Source of the DNA: Pantoea cypripedii
GTDB lineage: Bacteria > Pseudomonadota > Gammaproteobacteria > Enterobacterales > Enterobacteriaceae
Direction: 5' to 3'
DNA length: 38,641 nt
Assembly (NCBI RefSeq): GCF_011395035.1
Contig: NZ_CP024768.1
Span: forward strand, 4,093,695-4,132,335
Below, piece after piece: positions 8,595 to 15,316 of the stretch. Under the pieces are notes generated by a model. The model saw nothing but the letters and a program-made list of their open reading frames with translations. It was not told the DNA's origin and did not search any database. Position 1 is the first letter of the stretch, and the number at the start of each line of letters is the position of its first letter. The translations under genes were made by a program, and so were the position numbers.

Positions 8595-9569
8595 TTATAG
8601 CCAGATTCGGCCCTGGGAATAGGAGAGGAACGGCGAGCTATCGGCAGCCAGCCAGATCGGGCCATCGAGATCGATATGCTCAGCGGCAATCGCCACCGGC
8701 AGCGCCGCTTCCATCGCCAGCGAAGACCCCAGCATGCAGCCCACCATCAGACGCATATCCAGTTTCTGCGCTTCTTCCACCATCGCCAGTGCCTCGGTTA
8801 ATCCGCCGCATTTATCCAGCTTGATGTTGATCATCTCGTAACGATTACGCAGCTGCGCAATGTCTTCCCGCGTGTGGCAACTCTCGTCGGCGCACACCGG
8901 AATCGGATGGGTGAAACGTTGTAAATCCTGATCCTGACCCGCCGGTAACGGTTGCTCGACCATCGCGATATTGAAGGGCAGCAGCGCGTTGAGCAGGCTG
9001 TGCAAATCCACACCGGACCAGGCTTCGTTGGCATCAATAATCAGCGTGGCATGGGGTGCCGCCGCCCGGATGGCGGCCACTTTTTCGAGGATGTCTTCAC
9101 GGTTCAGTTTGATTTTCAGCAGGATAGCGCCGCGTGATACCGCATCTTCCGCCGCGGCGGCCATGTTGGCGACCGAATCAAGGCTGAGGGTTTCGGCGGT
9201 GATCACCGAAATCGGCTGCTCCTGCTGCGTCAGATGCCAGAAGGATTGCTTCGCCAGCGCCGCATCAAGCCGCCACAGCGCGCAGTCCAGCGCATTACGC
9301 GCTGAACCGGCATGCAGGCGGGTTTGCAGATCGACACGGCTGAGGCCCGCTTCAATGTCGGCGCGCAACGCTTCCAGTTCAGCGTTAACGCTTTCCGGCG
9401 TTTCGTCGTAGCGCGGCGTGGGGGTGCATTCGCCGCGACCAATAAAGCCGTTCTGCTCCAGAGTCACGCGGATGACCGTCACTGCGGTGCGCGTGCCACG
9501 CGATATGGCAAACGGACGCGCCAGCGGCAGCTCCAGCACTTCAATCTGCATACGCCGCATCTTAGCCAC
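8595..9569 (-). CDS. dgcA: Enolase-superfamily epimerase/racemase (DgcA, L-Ala-D/L-Glu epimerase-like)
   Basis: A 324-residue enolase-superfamily enzyme. Catalytic lysines lie in LLKIKLN (Lys152/Lys154) and NIKLDK (Lys250). Metal ligands are in IIDANEAW (Asp179), MVEQPLP (Glu205) and CADESCH (Asp228). The whole sequence resembles E. coli L-Ala-D/L-Glu epimerase (YcjG), with shared blocks ARNALDCALW, CADESCHTR and NIKLDKxGGLTEAL. Because it overlaps dgcN by eight bases, the DgcA role (racemising N-acetyl-D-glutamate made by DgcN) is the better assignment; dipeptide epimerase activity remains possible. Starts at residues 1, 4 or 7 are all feasible. Confidence 0.82.
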   Translation of the reverse strand: MAKMRRMQIEVLELPLARPFAISRGTRTAVTVIRVTLEQNGFIGRGECTPTPRYDETPESVNAELEALRADIEAGLSRVDLQTRLHAGSARNALDCALWRLDAALAKQSFWHLTQQEQPISVITAETLSLDSVANMAAAAEDAVSRGAILLKIKLNREDILEKVAAIRAAAPHATLIIDANEAWSGVDLHSLLNALLPFNIAMVEQPLPAGQDQDLQRFTHPIPVCADESCHTREDIAQLRNRYEMINIKLDKCGGLTEALAMVEEAQKLDMRLMVGCMLGSSLAMEAALPVAIAAEHIDLDGPIWLAADSSPFLSYSQGRIWL

Positions 9570-10569
9570 GCTCCTTCAGTAACGCGGCGATATCAGCGAT
9601 ACCAAAGCGCACCGGGTCGGTGGCCGGTACGCCAAATTCGGCGCTGACTTCGGCGCAGTAAGCACGCGCTTCTTCTTCGCTGTAATTTGAGGTGTTGATG
9701 GCAAAACCTGCCAGCTGTACCGAATCGCTGGTGACGGCAGCCGCGCGGAAGTTAGCGTCCACGCAATCTTTCAGGCTCACCATCGGCTGATGCGGCAGAT
9801 GACGCATATGCGGGCGGCCCATTTCGTGGCACATCACCAGCCAGTGCGGCTGCGCACCGTGGATCAGGCCCATCGACACACCGGCATAGGACGGGTGGAA
9901 CAGCGACCCCTGGCCTTCAACGATATCCCAGTGGTCATCTTCGTTAGCCGGAGCCAGGGCTTCCACCGCACCGGCGATAAAGTCGGCGATGACGGCATCG
10001 ATGGCGATACCGGCACCGGCAACCAGGATACCGGTCTGACCGGTGGCGCGGAAATCGGCCTTCATACCGATATCACGCATCGCCGCTTCCAGCGCCAGCG
10101 AGGTGTACATCTTGCCGACGGAGCAGTCGGTGCCGACAGTAAGTACACGCTTACCGCTGCGCTTCTTGCCGCTGCCGACATCCAGTTTCGGACGCATATG
10201 ACGGATATCGAACAACTCGACGCCATATTCCTGCGCCAGTGCCACCAGTTCCGGCTCATCCACCAGACGATGGTGCAGGCCGCTGGCCACATTCATACCG
10301 GCTTTGATGGCGCTACACACGGTTTCCAGCCAGTGCTGCGGCAGATAACCACCGGCGTTGGCGGTACCGAGCACCAGGGTTTTCGCCCCGCGCGCTTTGG
10401 CGGTGGCAATGTCGAGTTCTTCCAGACCAAGGCTAACGCTACAGCCCGGCAGTTTGATTTCGCCCACGCACTGCTCCGGACGCCAGACATGGATGCCGCG
10501 CGCGGTTTTTGCTGCCAGTGGATCGGTAACGTCGCCAAGAAACAATAAATAAGGTTGAGGGATCAGCAT
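9562..10569 (-). CDS. dgcN: DUF1611 protein DgcN (D-glutamate N-acetyltransferase)
   Basis: A 335-residue DUF1611 protein with an N-terminal Rossmann-like domain and a C-terminal P-loop domain whose nucleotide-binding loop is GTDCSVGK (residues 146-153). DUF1611 proteins paired with an enolase-superfamily partner have been described as DgcN, which N-acetylates D-Glu (or D-Gln) before DgcA racemises it. The pairing and overlap with dgcA support that call. It is the first gene of the cluster; a promoter with two overlapping palindromes lies about 90-120 bp upstream. No deacetylase gene is present nearby, so the N-acetyl-L-Glu product would need a host deacetylase or could enter arginine synthesis (inference). 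Confidence 0.8.
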   Translation of the reverse strand: MLIPQPYLLFLGDVTDPLAAKTARGIHVWRPEQCVGEIKLPGCSVSLGLEELDIATAKARGAKTLVLGTANAGGYLPQHWLETVCSAIKAGMNVASGLHHRLVDEPELVALAQEYGVELFDIRHMRPKLDVGSGKKRSGKRVLTVGTDCSVGKMYTSLALEAAMRDIGMKADFRATGQTGILVAGAGIAIDAVIADFIAGAVEALAPANEDDHWDIVEGQGSLFHPSYAGVSMGLIHGAQPHWLVMCHEMGRPHMRHLPHQPMVSLKDCVDANFRAAAVTSDSVQLAGFAINTSNYSEEEARAYCAEVSAEFGVPATDPVRFGIADIAALLKERG

Positions 10570-10649
10570 GATGTTCTCGTGTCAGACAGGTGAATAGGAC
10601 CTGAGCTGACTATTTCATGCAGCGGGAAGGAGTGACGAATGCTTGTTTA

Positions 10650-10692
10650 GTTATAGGGTATAACCTGAGGCTATAGTCAGATCAAAATCTGA
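10650..10692 (-). promoter_or_regulatory. dgcN promoter with two overlapping palindromes
   Basis: On the minus strand a -35 TTGATC (10680-10685) and a -10 TATACC (10657-10662) are separated by exactly 17 bp. The -10 lies inside the perfect palindrome GTTATA-GGG-TATAAC (10650-10664) and the -35 lies inside TCAGAT-CAAA-ATCTGA (10677-10692). Both are plausible operator sites; no regulator gene is in the cluster. They lie about 80-120 bp upstream of the dgcN ATG. Confidence 0.6.
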
Positions 10693-10766
10693 TGACAGCA
10701 GCGGCAAAGTGGCGATTTCAGGGGAAAAATGAGGAGATAACGGGCGGGAGAGATAAGAAAATCATT

Positions 10767-10800
10767 GATAATCACCGGTCGATCCCTGACCGCGATTATC
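10767..10800. other. Palindromic hairpin downstream of the 25-codon gene
   Basis: GATAATC (10767-10773) and GATTATC (10794-10800) are perfect inverted arms, with an inner GGTC/GACC pairing. It lies 21 bp past the stop of the small gene on the minus strand. The following bases are only mildly T-rich, so it may be a weak terminator or an mRNA 3'-end stabiliser, or an operator for dgcN. Confidence 0.4.
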
Positions 10801-10820
10801 GAGGGTTGCGTGCGGGGTAC

Positions 10821-10898
10821 TTAGTTTAAAGCACCCGGCGGTACGTGTTTGTAAGTTTCAACATAAGCACGAAACACGTATTTGAAGAACCGTTTCAT
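10821..10898 (-). CDS. Small protein, 25 aa, basic and aromatic
   Basis: A 25-codon frame starting MKRFFKYVFRAYVETY and ending PPGALN. I do not recognise it. It is supported by an AGGTG ribosome site seven bases before the ATG, and by a strong promoter upstream (-35 TTGCTT, 17-bp spacer, -10 TATACT). A palindrome follows the stop. The peptide is rich in Phe, Tyr and Val with Lys/Arg; an amphipathic, membrane-associating helix is plausible but not shown. It is on the same strand as mntP and dgcN, between them. It shows no resemblance to MntS that I can see. Confidence 0.6.
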   Translation of the reverse strand: MKRFFKYVFRAYVETYKHVPPGALN

Positions 10899-10938
10899 AA
10901 AGCACCTGATTAAAAATAAGTTGAGAAATACTAAAAAA

Positions 10939-10988
10939 AGTATAGCCCCAGCTTGTTTTCTAAGCAAGAAACTTTGAAGTAGATCACA
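10939..10988 (-). promoter_or_regulatory. Promoter of the 25-codon gene, with a CRP-like half site
   Basis: -35 TTGCTT (10962-10967) and -10 TATACT (10939-10944) lie on the minus strand with 17-bp spacing. Just upstream, TGTGATCTACTTCAAA (10973-10988) keeps the left CRP half-site TGTGA but has a poor right half; its centre near -48 is not a standard activating position, so CRP control is doubtful. Confidence 0.55.
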
Positions 10989-11035
10989 AAAACGAAGGTT
11001 TTAAGCAACTGCACAATCCGCTAATGACTAAAACC

Positions 11036-11608
11036 TTAACTGAACCAACCCATATGTTCCACCAGAATGGTGCAACCGATACAAATTAGGACAACGCCCC
11101 CCAACACTTCCGCCCATTTGCCCATCACCGGACCGATAAAGCGGCCAACCAGCACGCCTGTGGTCGCCATGATGGTGGTGGCAGCGCCGATGGTAAGGGC
11201 AGTCAGCACGATATTGACCTGTAAAAATGCCAGGCCAACACCCACCGCCAGCGCATCAAGGCTGGTCGCCACCGCGGTTAACGCCAGCACCATAAAACCG
11301 TGACGCTGTGGTGGTTCGCAAGGTTCACCGGCGGTCTGGCTGAAGCCAGCCATCATCATACGACCACCGAGTAACGTCAGCAGGCCGAATGCCAGCCAGT
11401 GGTCCCAGGCCATCACATAACGGCTGGCCGCCAGGCCAATTGCCCAACCAATCAGCGGGGTGAGCATTTCAATCACACCGAAAATCAGACCGGTGCGCAG
11501 CGCCTCTTTGAAATCCGGGCGATGCAGGGATGCGCCTTTGCCAAGTGCTGCGGCGAAGGCGTCCATCGACATACCAAAGGCCAGAATCAGGGTTGCGATA
11601 AATGTCAT
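11036..11608 (-). CDS. mntP: Manganese efflux pump MntP
   Basis: A 190-residue inner-membrane Mn(II) exporter with six predicted helices in two repeats. The paired conserved aspartates are present in FGMSMDAFAAALGKG (Asp16) and TSLDALAVGVGL (Asp118), the positions known to be needed for export in E. coli MntP. It protects cells from manganese excess. An MntR-type box lies about 135 bp upstream, as expected for this gene. No obvious terminator follows the stop. Confidence 0.95.
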   Translation of the reverse strand: MTFIATLILAFGMSMDAFAAALGKGASLHRPDFKEALRTGLIFGVIEMLTPLIGWAIGLAASRYVMAWDHWLAFGLLTLLGGRMMMAGFSQTAGEPCEPPQRHGFMVLALTAVATSLDALAVGVGLAFLQVNIVLTALTIGAATTIMATTGVLVGRFIGPVMGKWAEVLGGVVLICIGCTILVEHMGWFS

Positions 11609-11743
11609 GATTTTTCAGTCAACGCAGACCAAAAGGCGAGAAAGCCTGAGGTTTGTCTGCATTTATTGTTCAGTAATGAAAAAGTGCGCGCAGTCTACCA
11701 CGCAAAATCACCAAAAAAAAGACAGTAAAATCATGGATTTAAG

Positions 11744-11759
11744 TATAGCAAAGGCTATA
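11744..11759. promoter_or_regulatory. MntR-binding box upstream of mntP
   Basis: TATAGCAAAGGCTATA is an inverted repeat (TATAGC/GCTATA) whose core ATAGCAAAGGCTAT matches the E. coli MntR box upstream of mntP and mntH. On the mntP strand a possible -10 (TAGACT, 11692-11697) lies downstream, placing the box near -66, consistent with activation. A second -10 candidate, TATACT, lies within the box itself. Confidence 0.75.
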
Positions 11760-11891
11760 ACTCTTAACTCTCGCTAAAAATGTCGCTAAGTGAATGGAAT
11801 AGAAGAAAATTATTGGGCTGACAACCCCGGGGATTGCACCCCGCCGGGCTTTGTGCGCTAATGCCCGCGCGATTTGCTGTGGAATTTTGCG

Positions 11892-12134
11892 ATGAAAAAT
11901 CCGTTAGAAACCCTGATTATCCCTGGCGGTATTCTGCTGCTGGGCTTTCTCTCTGCGCTGCTGCTGCCCGCACCGGCATTTAGCCTTGCGATGGCAAAGA
12001 GCCTGCAAACCCGGTTCCATTTGCAGGATCTTAATCAGCTTTACACCATTGTGTTTTGCCTGTGGTTTCTGCTGCTGGGCGCGGTTGAGTTTTTCGTTAT
12101 TCGCTTCGTCTGGCGTCGCTGGTTCAGGCAGTAA
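11892..12134 (+). CDS. ybdJ: Small inner-membrane protein, DUF1158 (YbdJ-like)
   Basis: An 80-residue protein with two membrane helices (about residues 9-28 and 50-70) and a basic end RFVWRRWFRQ. Its pattern MKNPLETL...LLPAPAFSLA...LNQLYTIVFCLWFLLLGAVEFFVIRF closely follows what I recall of E. coli YbdJ, the DUF1158 family, whose function is unknown. I chose the ATG; the upstream TTG has no support. The 3' end overlaps the convergent azoR gene by 11 bp. Confidence 0.75.
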   Translation: MKNPLETLIIPGGILLLGFLSALLLPAPAFSLAMAKSLQTRFHLQDLNQLYTIVFCLWFLLLGAVEFFVIRFVWRRWFRQ

Positions 12135-12762
12135 CCCCGGCCCATTGCGCCACTACCCCATCCAGATCGCGGTAGGCCTGGGCTAAACCGGCTTCACGGG
12201 CGGCCTGATCGGCAAACGCCAGCGGCTCCGCGTTAACAAATTGCGGAGCCTGGATGCCGATAAAGCCAAAGGCGGCGCGCAGCGCTGGCGTTAAGGCATC
12301 CATCCCTGCATAGGGTGAACCCGGTTGCAGGCTGGCTCCGCGCGTGGTGATAAACAGCGCTTTCTGGCGCGTGAGATTGCCAATCACATTTTGTTGTTCA
12401 TCAAAGTGATAAGTCAGATTGGTGCGGATGATGGCATCAATATAGGCTTTAAACGCGGATGGCATACTCCAGTTGTACATCGGCATGGCGAACAATAAGG
12501 CATCGGCATTGAGCAGTTGCTCGCATAAGCGGTCCGAATCCGCCAGCACGGCCTTCATCCGTGGCGTGCGCTGGTCTTCTGGTGTGTAGGTCGCCTGGGC
12601 AAACTCCCCCGTGACATGACTCACCGGATGCTGCTCCAGATCGAGATAATCCACCTGCATCTCAGGCGAGTGCGCCTGCAAACGCTCGACAAAATAACGG
12701 CTCAGTGCGCGAGAGTTGGATTTGGCCCCTTTCGGGCTCACATCAACATGTAACAATTTCAT
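12124..12762 (-). CDS. azoR: FMN-dependent NADH:quinone/azo oxidoreductase AzoR
   Basis: A 212-residue flavodoxin-fold enzyme that reduces quinones and azo compounds with NADH and FMN. Seen are the N-terminal FMN phosphate loop (DVSPKGAKSNSRAL), the flavin-ring loop PMYNWSMPSAFKAYIDAIIR and the TTRGASLQPGSPYAGMD segment, all standard for AzoR. It lies 81 bp downstream of, and on the same strand as, a MocR-type regulator gene, with a terminator-like hairpin between. This suggests it is transcribed separately but may be a target of that regulator. Confidence 0.92.
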   Translation of the reverse strand: MKLLHVDVSPKGAKSNSRALSRYFVERLQAHSPEMQVDYLDLEQHPVSHVTGEFAQATYTPEDQRTPRMKAVLADSDRLCEQLLNADALLFAMPMYNWSMPSAFKAYIDAIIRTNLTYHFDEQQNVIGNLTRQKALFITTRGASLQPGSPYAGMDALTPALRAAFGFIGIQAPQFVNAEPLAFADQAAREAGLAQAYRDLDGVVAQWAGVTA

Positions 12763-12810
12763 GGCTAAGGTTCCTCATTGATGGCAATGAGGCGTACCTT
12801 AATCCTCACG

Positions 12811-12855
12811 ATGGACCAGAAAAAGGCACAAGAATGCGCTTTTTTATTGGTCCAT
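12811..12855 (-). terminator. Extended hairpin between the MocR-type gene and azoR
   Basis: ATGGACCA (12811-12818) and TGGTCCAT (12848-12855) form perfect outer arms. The inner part pairs AAAAG with CTTTT-rich sequence and GCACA with TGCGC around an AGAA loop. T-runs on both strands allow termination in either direction. On the minus strand it overlaps the last codons and stop of the MocR-type gene. The TGGACCA/TGGTCCA arms may also serve as an operator for azoR. Confidence 0.5.
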
Positions 12856-14286
12856 TCGCCGCTGATGGGCATCCACCAGCCATTTCAGTCGTTCGGCGCA
12901 GCGCGCAAACCCTTCACGCGGTAGCTGGGTGACCCCCAGCAGGAAACCGTATTGCCGCCCGGATTCGCGTTGATACCAGATCGATAACGGCGCAGGTGCC
13001 AGGCCGTAGGCCAGTGCCTCACGCGCGATTTGCTGGTCTGGCGTGCCTGCCGCTAAGCGGATAATCACCGCCAGCCCGGCGCGCTGCACATCAGGAAAAT
13101 GCGGACGTAACGCGGCGACAATCCCCTCCAGCCTCTCATGGTAGACCCGCTTCATTCGGCGTAAATGGCGCAGGAAATGTCCCTCACGCAGAAATTCCGC
13201 CACCGCGTCATGCAGCAGCGCTGACGAGGCCGGAGCCAGCAAAGCGCTGGTATCGGCAAAACGCACGGCCAACGCTGGCGGCACCACCACAAAACCAAGA
13301 CGCAGGCTGGGGCTGAGGGTTTTACTGAAGGTGCCGACGTGGATCACCCGCCCTTCGCTATCGATCGCCGCCAGCGCCGGAGCGGCACGGCTGCCCAGCT
13401 GCAACTCCCCCAGATAATCATCTTCAATAATCCAGCGTTGCTGGCTGCTGGCCCAGGCCAGTAATGCCTGACGGCGCGGCAGCGAGAGCGTAACGCCAAG
13501 GGGAGCCTGCTGCCCTGCCGTGACCAGCGCAAAGGCGGCATCAGGTGCGCGTGCCATGCCCTCTGTCACCTGCAACCCCTCGTCATCGACGGGAATACCC
13601 ACCGGCGTCACATGCATCTGCTGCAACGCGGCGCGCGCCAGCATAAAGCCAGGTTCTTCCATCCATGCCTGCTGGCCGTGCAAGCCGAGCGCCAGCGCGA
13701 TCAACCCAAGCGCGCCCGCATAGCCGTTGGTGATAAGGATCTGGCTCGCCTGGCATTGAATACCGCGCGCCACCGCCAGATAGCCCACCAGTGCCTGCCG
13801 CAGCGCCAGGCTGCCGCGCGGATCGGGATAGCCACGCGACTGACTGGCCTGTTGTCGCGCCTGACGTTGCAGGACGCGCGTCCAGACCTTAGCAGGGAAG
13901 GCGTCGCTGGCGGGCACGCCCATCTGGAAAGTGAGTGGCGGGGTGTCAAAGTCATAGATCATATCCAGCAGTGGCGATCCCGCTGCCGTTATTGGTGCAC
14001 GCGGCGGCTGGGTCAGCGCTGCCGCTGCAACGAAGGTTCCCGCCGCCCCTTTCGCCACCAGCAGCTGGCTATCGACCAGCATGTCATAGGCACGACGCAC
14101 CGTGCCACGCGCCACACCCAGCTGCGCCGCCAAATCGCGGCAGGAAGGCAATCGGGTCCCTGCCGTCAGTTGCCCGTCGGCAATCGCGCTGCTGATGACC
14201 TGCCGCAGCTGTTCACTTAAACCACGCGTATCCGCGCGATCCAGCGTCAGCGCCAATGGGCCACTGTTTTTGTCATTTTTTGGCAC
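12844..14286 (-). CDS. MocR/PdxR-type regulator (GntR HTH + aminotransferase domain)
   Basis: About 480 residues. The N-terminal GntR winged helix contains GTRLPSCRDLAAQLGVARGTVRRAYDML. The C-terminal type-I aminotransferase-like domain has EEPGFM, IEDDYLGELQL and the PLP lysine in HVGTFSKTLSP. Such proteins use PLP or an amino-acid adduct as effector. I prefer the GTG at 14286 because GGAG lies eight bases upstream; a GTG 33 bases earlier lacks a ribosome site. It is divergent from an AhpD-like gene, 64 bp away, and upstream of azoR, the likely targets. The effector is unknown. Confidence 0.85.
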   Translation of the reverse strand: MPKNDKNSGPLALTLDRADTRGLSEQLRQVISSAIADGQLTAGTRLPSCRDLAAQLGVARGTVRRAYDMLVDSQLLVAKGAAGTFVAAAALTQPPRAPITAAGSPLLDMIYDFDTPPLTFQMGVPASDAFPAKVWTRVLQRQARQQASQSRGYPDPRGSLALRQALVGYLAVARGIQCQASQILITNGYAGALGLIALALGLHGQQAWMEEPGFMLARAALQQMHVTPVGIPVDDEGLQVTEGMARAPDAAFALVTAGQQAPLGVTLSLPRRQALLAWASSQQRWIIEDDYLGELQLGSRAAPALAAIDSEGRVIHVGTFSKTLSPSLRLGFVVVPPALAVRFADTSALLAPASSALLHDAVAEFLREGHFLRHLRRMKRVYHERLEGIVAALRPHFPDVQRAGLAVIIRLAAGTPDQQIAREALAYGLAPAPLSIWYQRESGRQYGFLLGVTQLPREGFARCAERLKWLVDAHQRRMDQ

Positions 14287-14350
14287 TTTTGCTGCTCCAT
14301 AAGGCGATGAACAATGCACCTGCCAACCATAACTGATTGAGGTAAGGAAA

Positions 14351-14806
14351 ATGAGCCAGCGTATCGATTTTTACAGTGCCGCCCCTGGGGCAATGAAAGC
14401 CTTAGGTGGCGTTTATAGTTACCTGTCGCAGACTGACCTGTCGCACAGCCTGCTGGAACTGGTTTTTCTGCGGGTTTCACAGATCAACGGTTGTGCCTAC
14501 TGCATCGACATGCATACCCAGGCGCTGCATAAAGCAGACATGCCGTGGCATAAAATTGTGTTAACCCAGGTATGGCATGAGTCAGGCGCGTTGTTTGATG
14601 CGCGTGAGCAGGCGGCTCTGGCATGGGCAGAGAGTCTGACGCTGATTTCCAGCCGGGGCGCGCCGGATGCGCTGTTTGCCCAGGTTCAGGCGGTATTTAG
14701 CGATAAGGAAATTGTTGATCTCAACGTAGCGATCGGCCTGATGAACACCTATAACCGGCTGGCGATCAGTCTGAAAAAGTTGCCCGACAGTGCACCGCGT
14801 GATTGA
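14351..14806 (+). CDS. Carboxymuconolactone decarboxylase/AhpD-like protein
   Basis: A 151-residue all-helical protein with the AhpD core motif INGCAYCIDMHTQAL: Cys48, Cys51 and His55. This CxxC...H arrangement serves peroxidase-linked thiol relay in AhpD-type proteins. The gene is divergent from a MocR-type regulator, an arrangement common for these oxidative-stress genes. AAGG lies just upstream of the ATG. The exact substrate is unknown. Confidence 0.85.
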   Translation: MSQRIDFYSAAPGAMKALGGVYSYLSQTDLSHSLLELVFLRVSQINGCAYCIDMHTQALHKADMPWHKIVLTQVWHESGALFDAREQAALAWAESLTLISSRGAPDALFAQVQAVFSDKEIVDLNVAIGLMNTYNRLAISLKKLPDSAPRD

Positions 14807-15316
14807 AAAATCTTCTGACGGGCGCGTCACTGCGCGCCCAGATTTGCTACCACACAAATGTAACATTATTTTTACACAATACGGCGAAATATTGCGCAAC
14901 ATAAAAACCGCATAAAAAATCAAATTTTGTTAAATTCATAATTTTCAATTAGTTAATGTTAACTATTTTGTGTTAGCCACTTTCTGATCTGTACAACCCA
15001 CTCACAATGTCGCAACATTACCCTTCTCGTAACCACCTGATTAGGGGATAAAAATCCCTTATGACAAGCGGGTTGAACTGATTAATTCTTATGCTGAATC
15101 ATTTCTGCATTTAAAAAATAAACAAACGTTTAATTCCGATACGAGAATGTTATATTCGAATGACTATGCATAACGTGCAGTTAACCGTTAGCACCCCCAC
15201 GACTTAACCTGAGTCTTAACCTTTGAGAAACAGTACGACGCGCTCGAAAGAAGCGTGACTGTTTCGCCTGCGAACCTGTTGAACTTCAGGTCAACAGAGA
15301 GAGGAGATGTCGCCTC
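14807..15316. promoter_or_regulatory. AT-rich mqo upstream region with hairpins and palindrome
   Basis: This 510-bp gap opens with a hairpin GGGCGCG-TCACTG-CGCGCCC (14820-14839), a probable end signal for the AhpD-like gene though without a T-run. It also holds the perfect palindrome TAGTTAA-TG-TTAACTA (14950-14965), which contains GTTAA repeats of the kind ArcA binds. Nearer mqo, AAACAGT (15228-15234) and ACTGTTT (15258-15264) form a leader hairpin with inner ACGC/GCGT. No small gene with a good ribosome site was found. Confidence 0.5.

Noticed and set aside
11768..11891. G-rich tract upstream of mntP considered as a yybP-ykoY riboswitch
   Set aside because: It lies upstream of the MntR box, outside the likely transcript, and lacks the conserved blocks.
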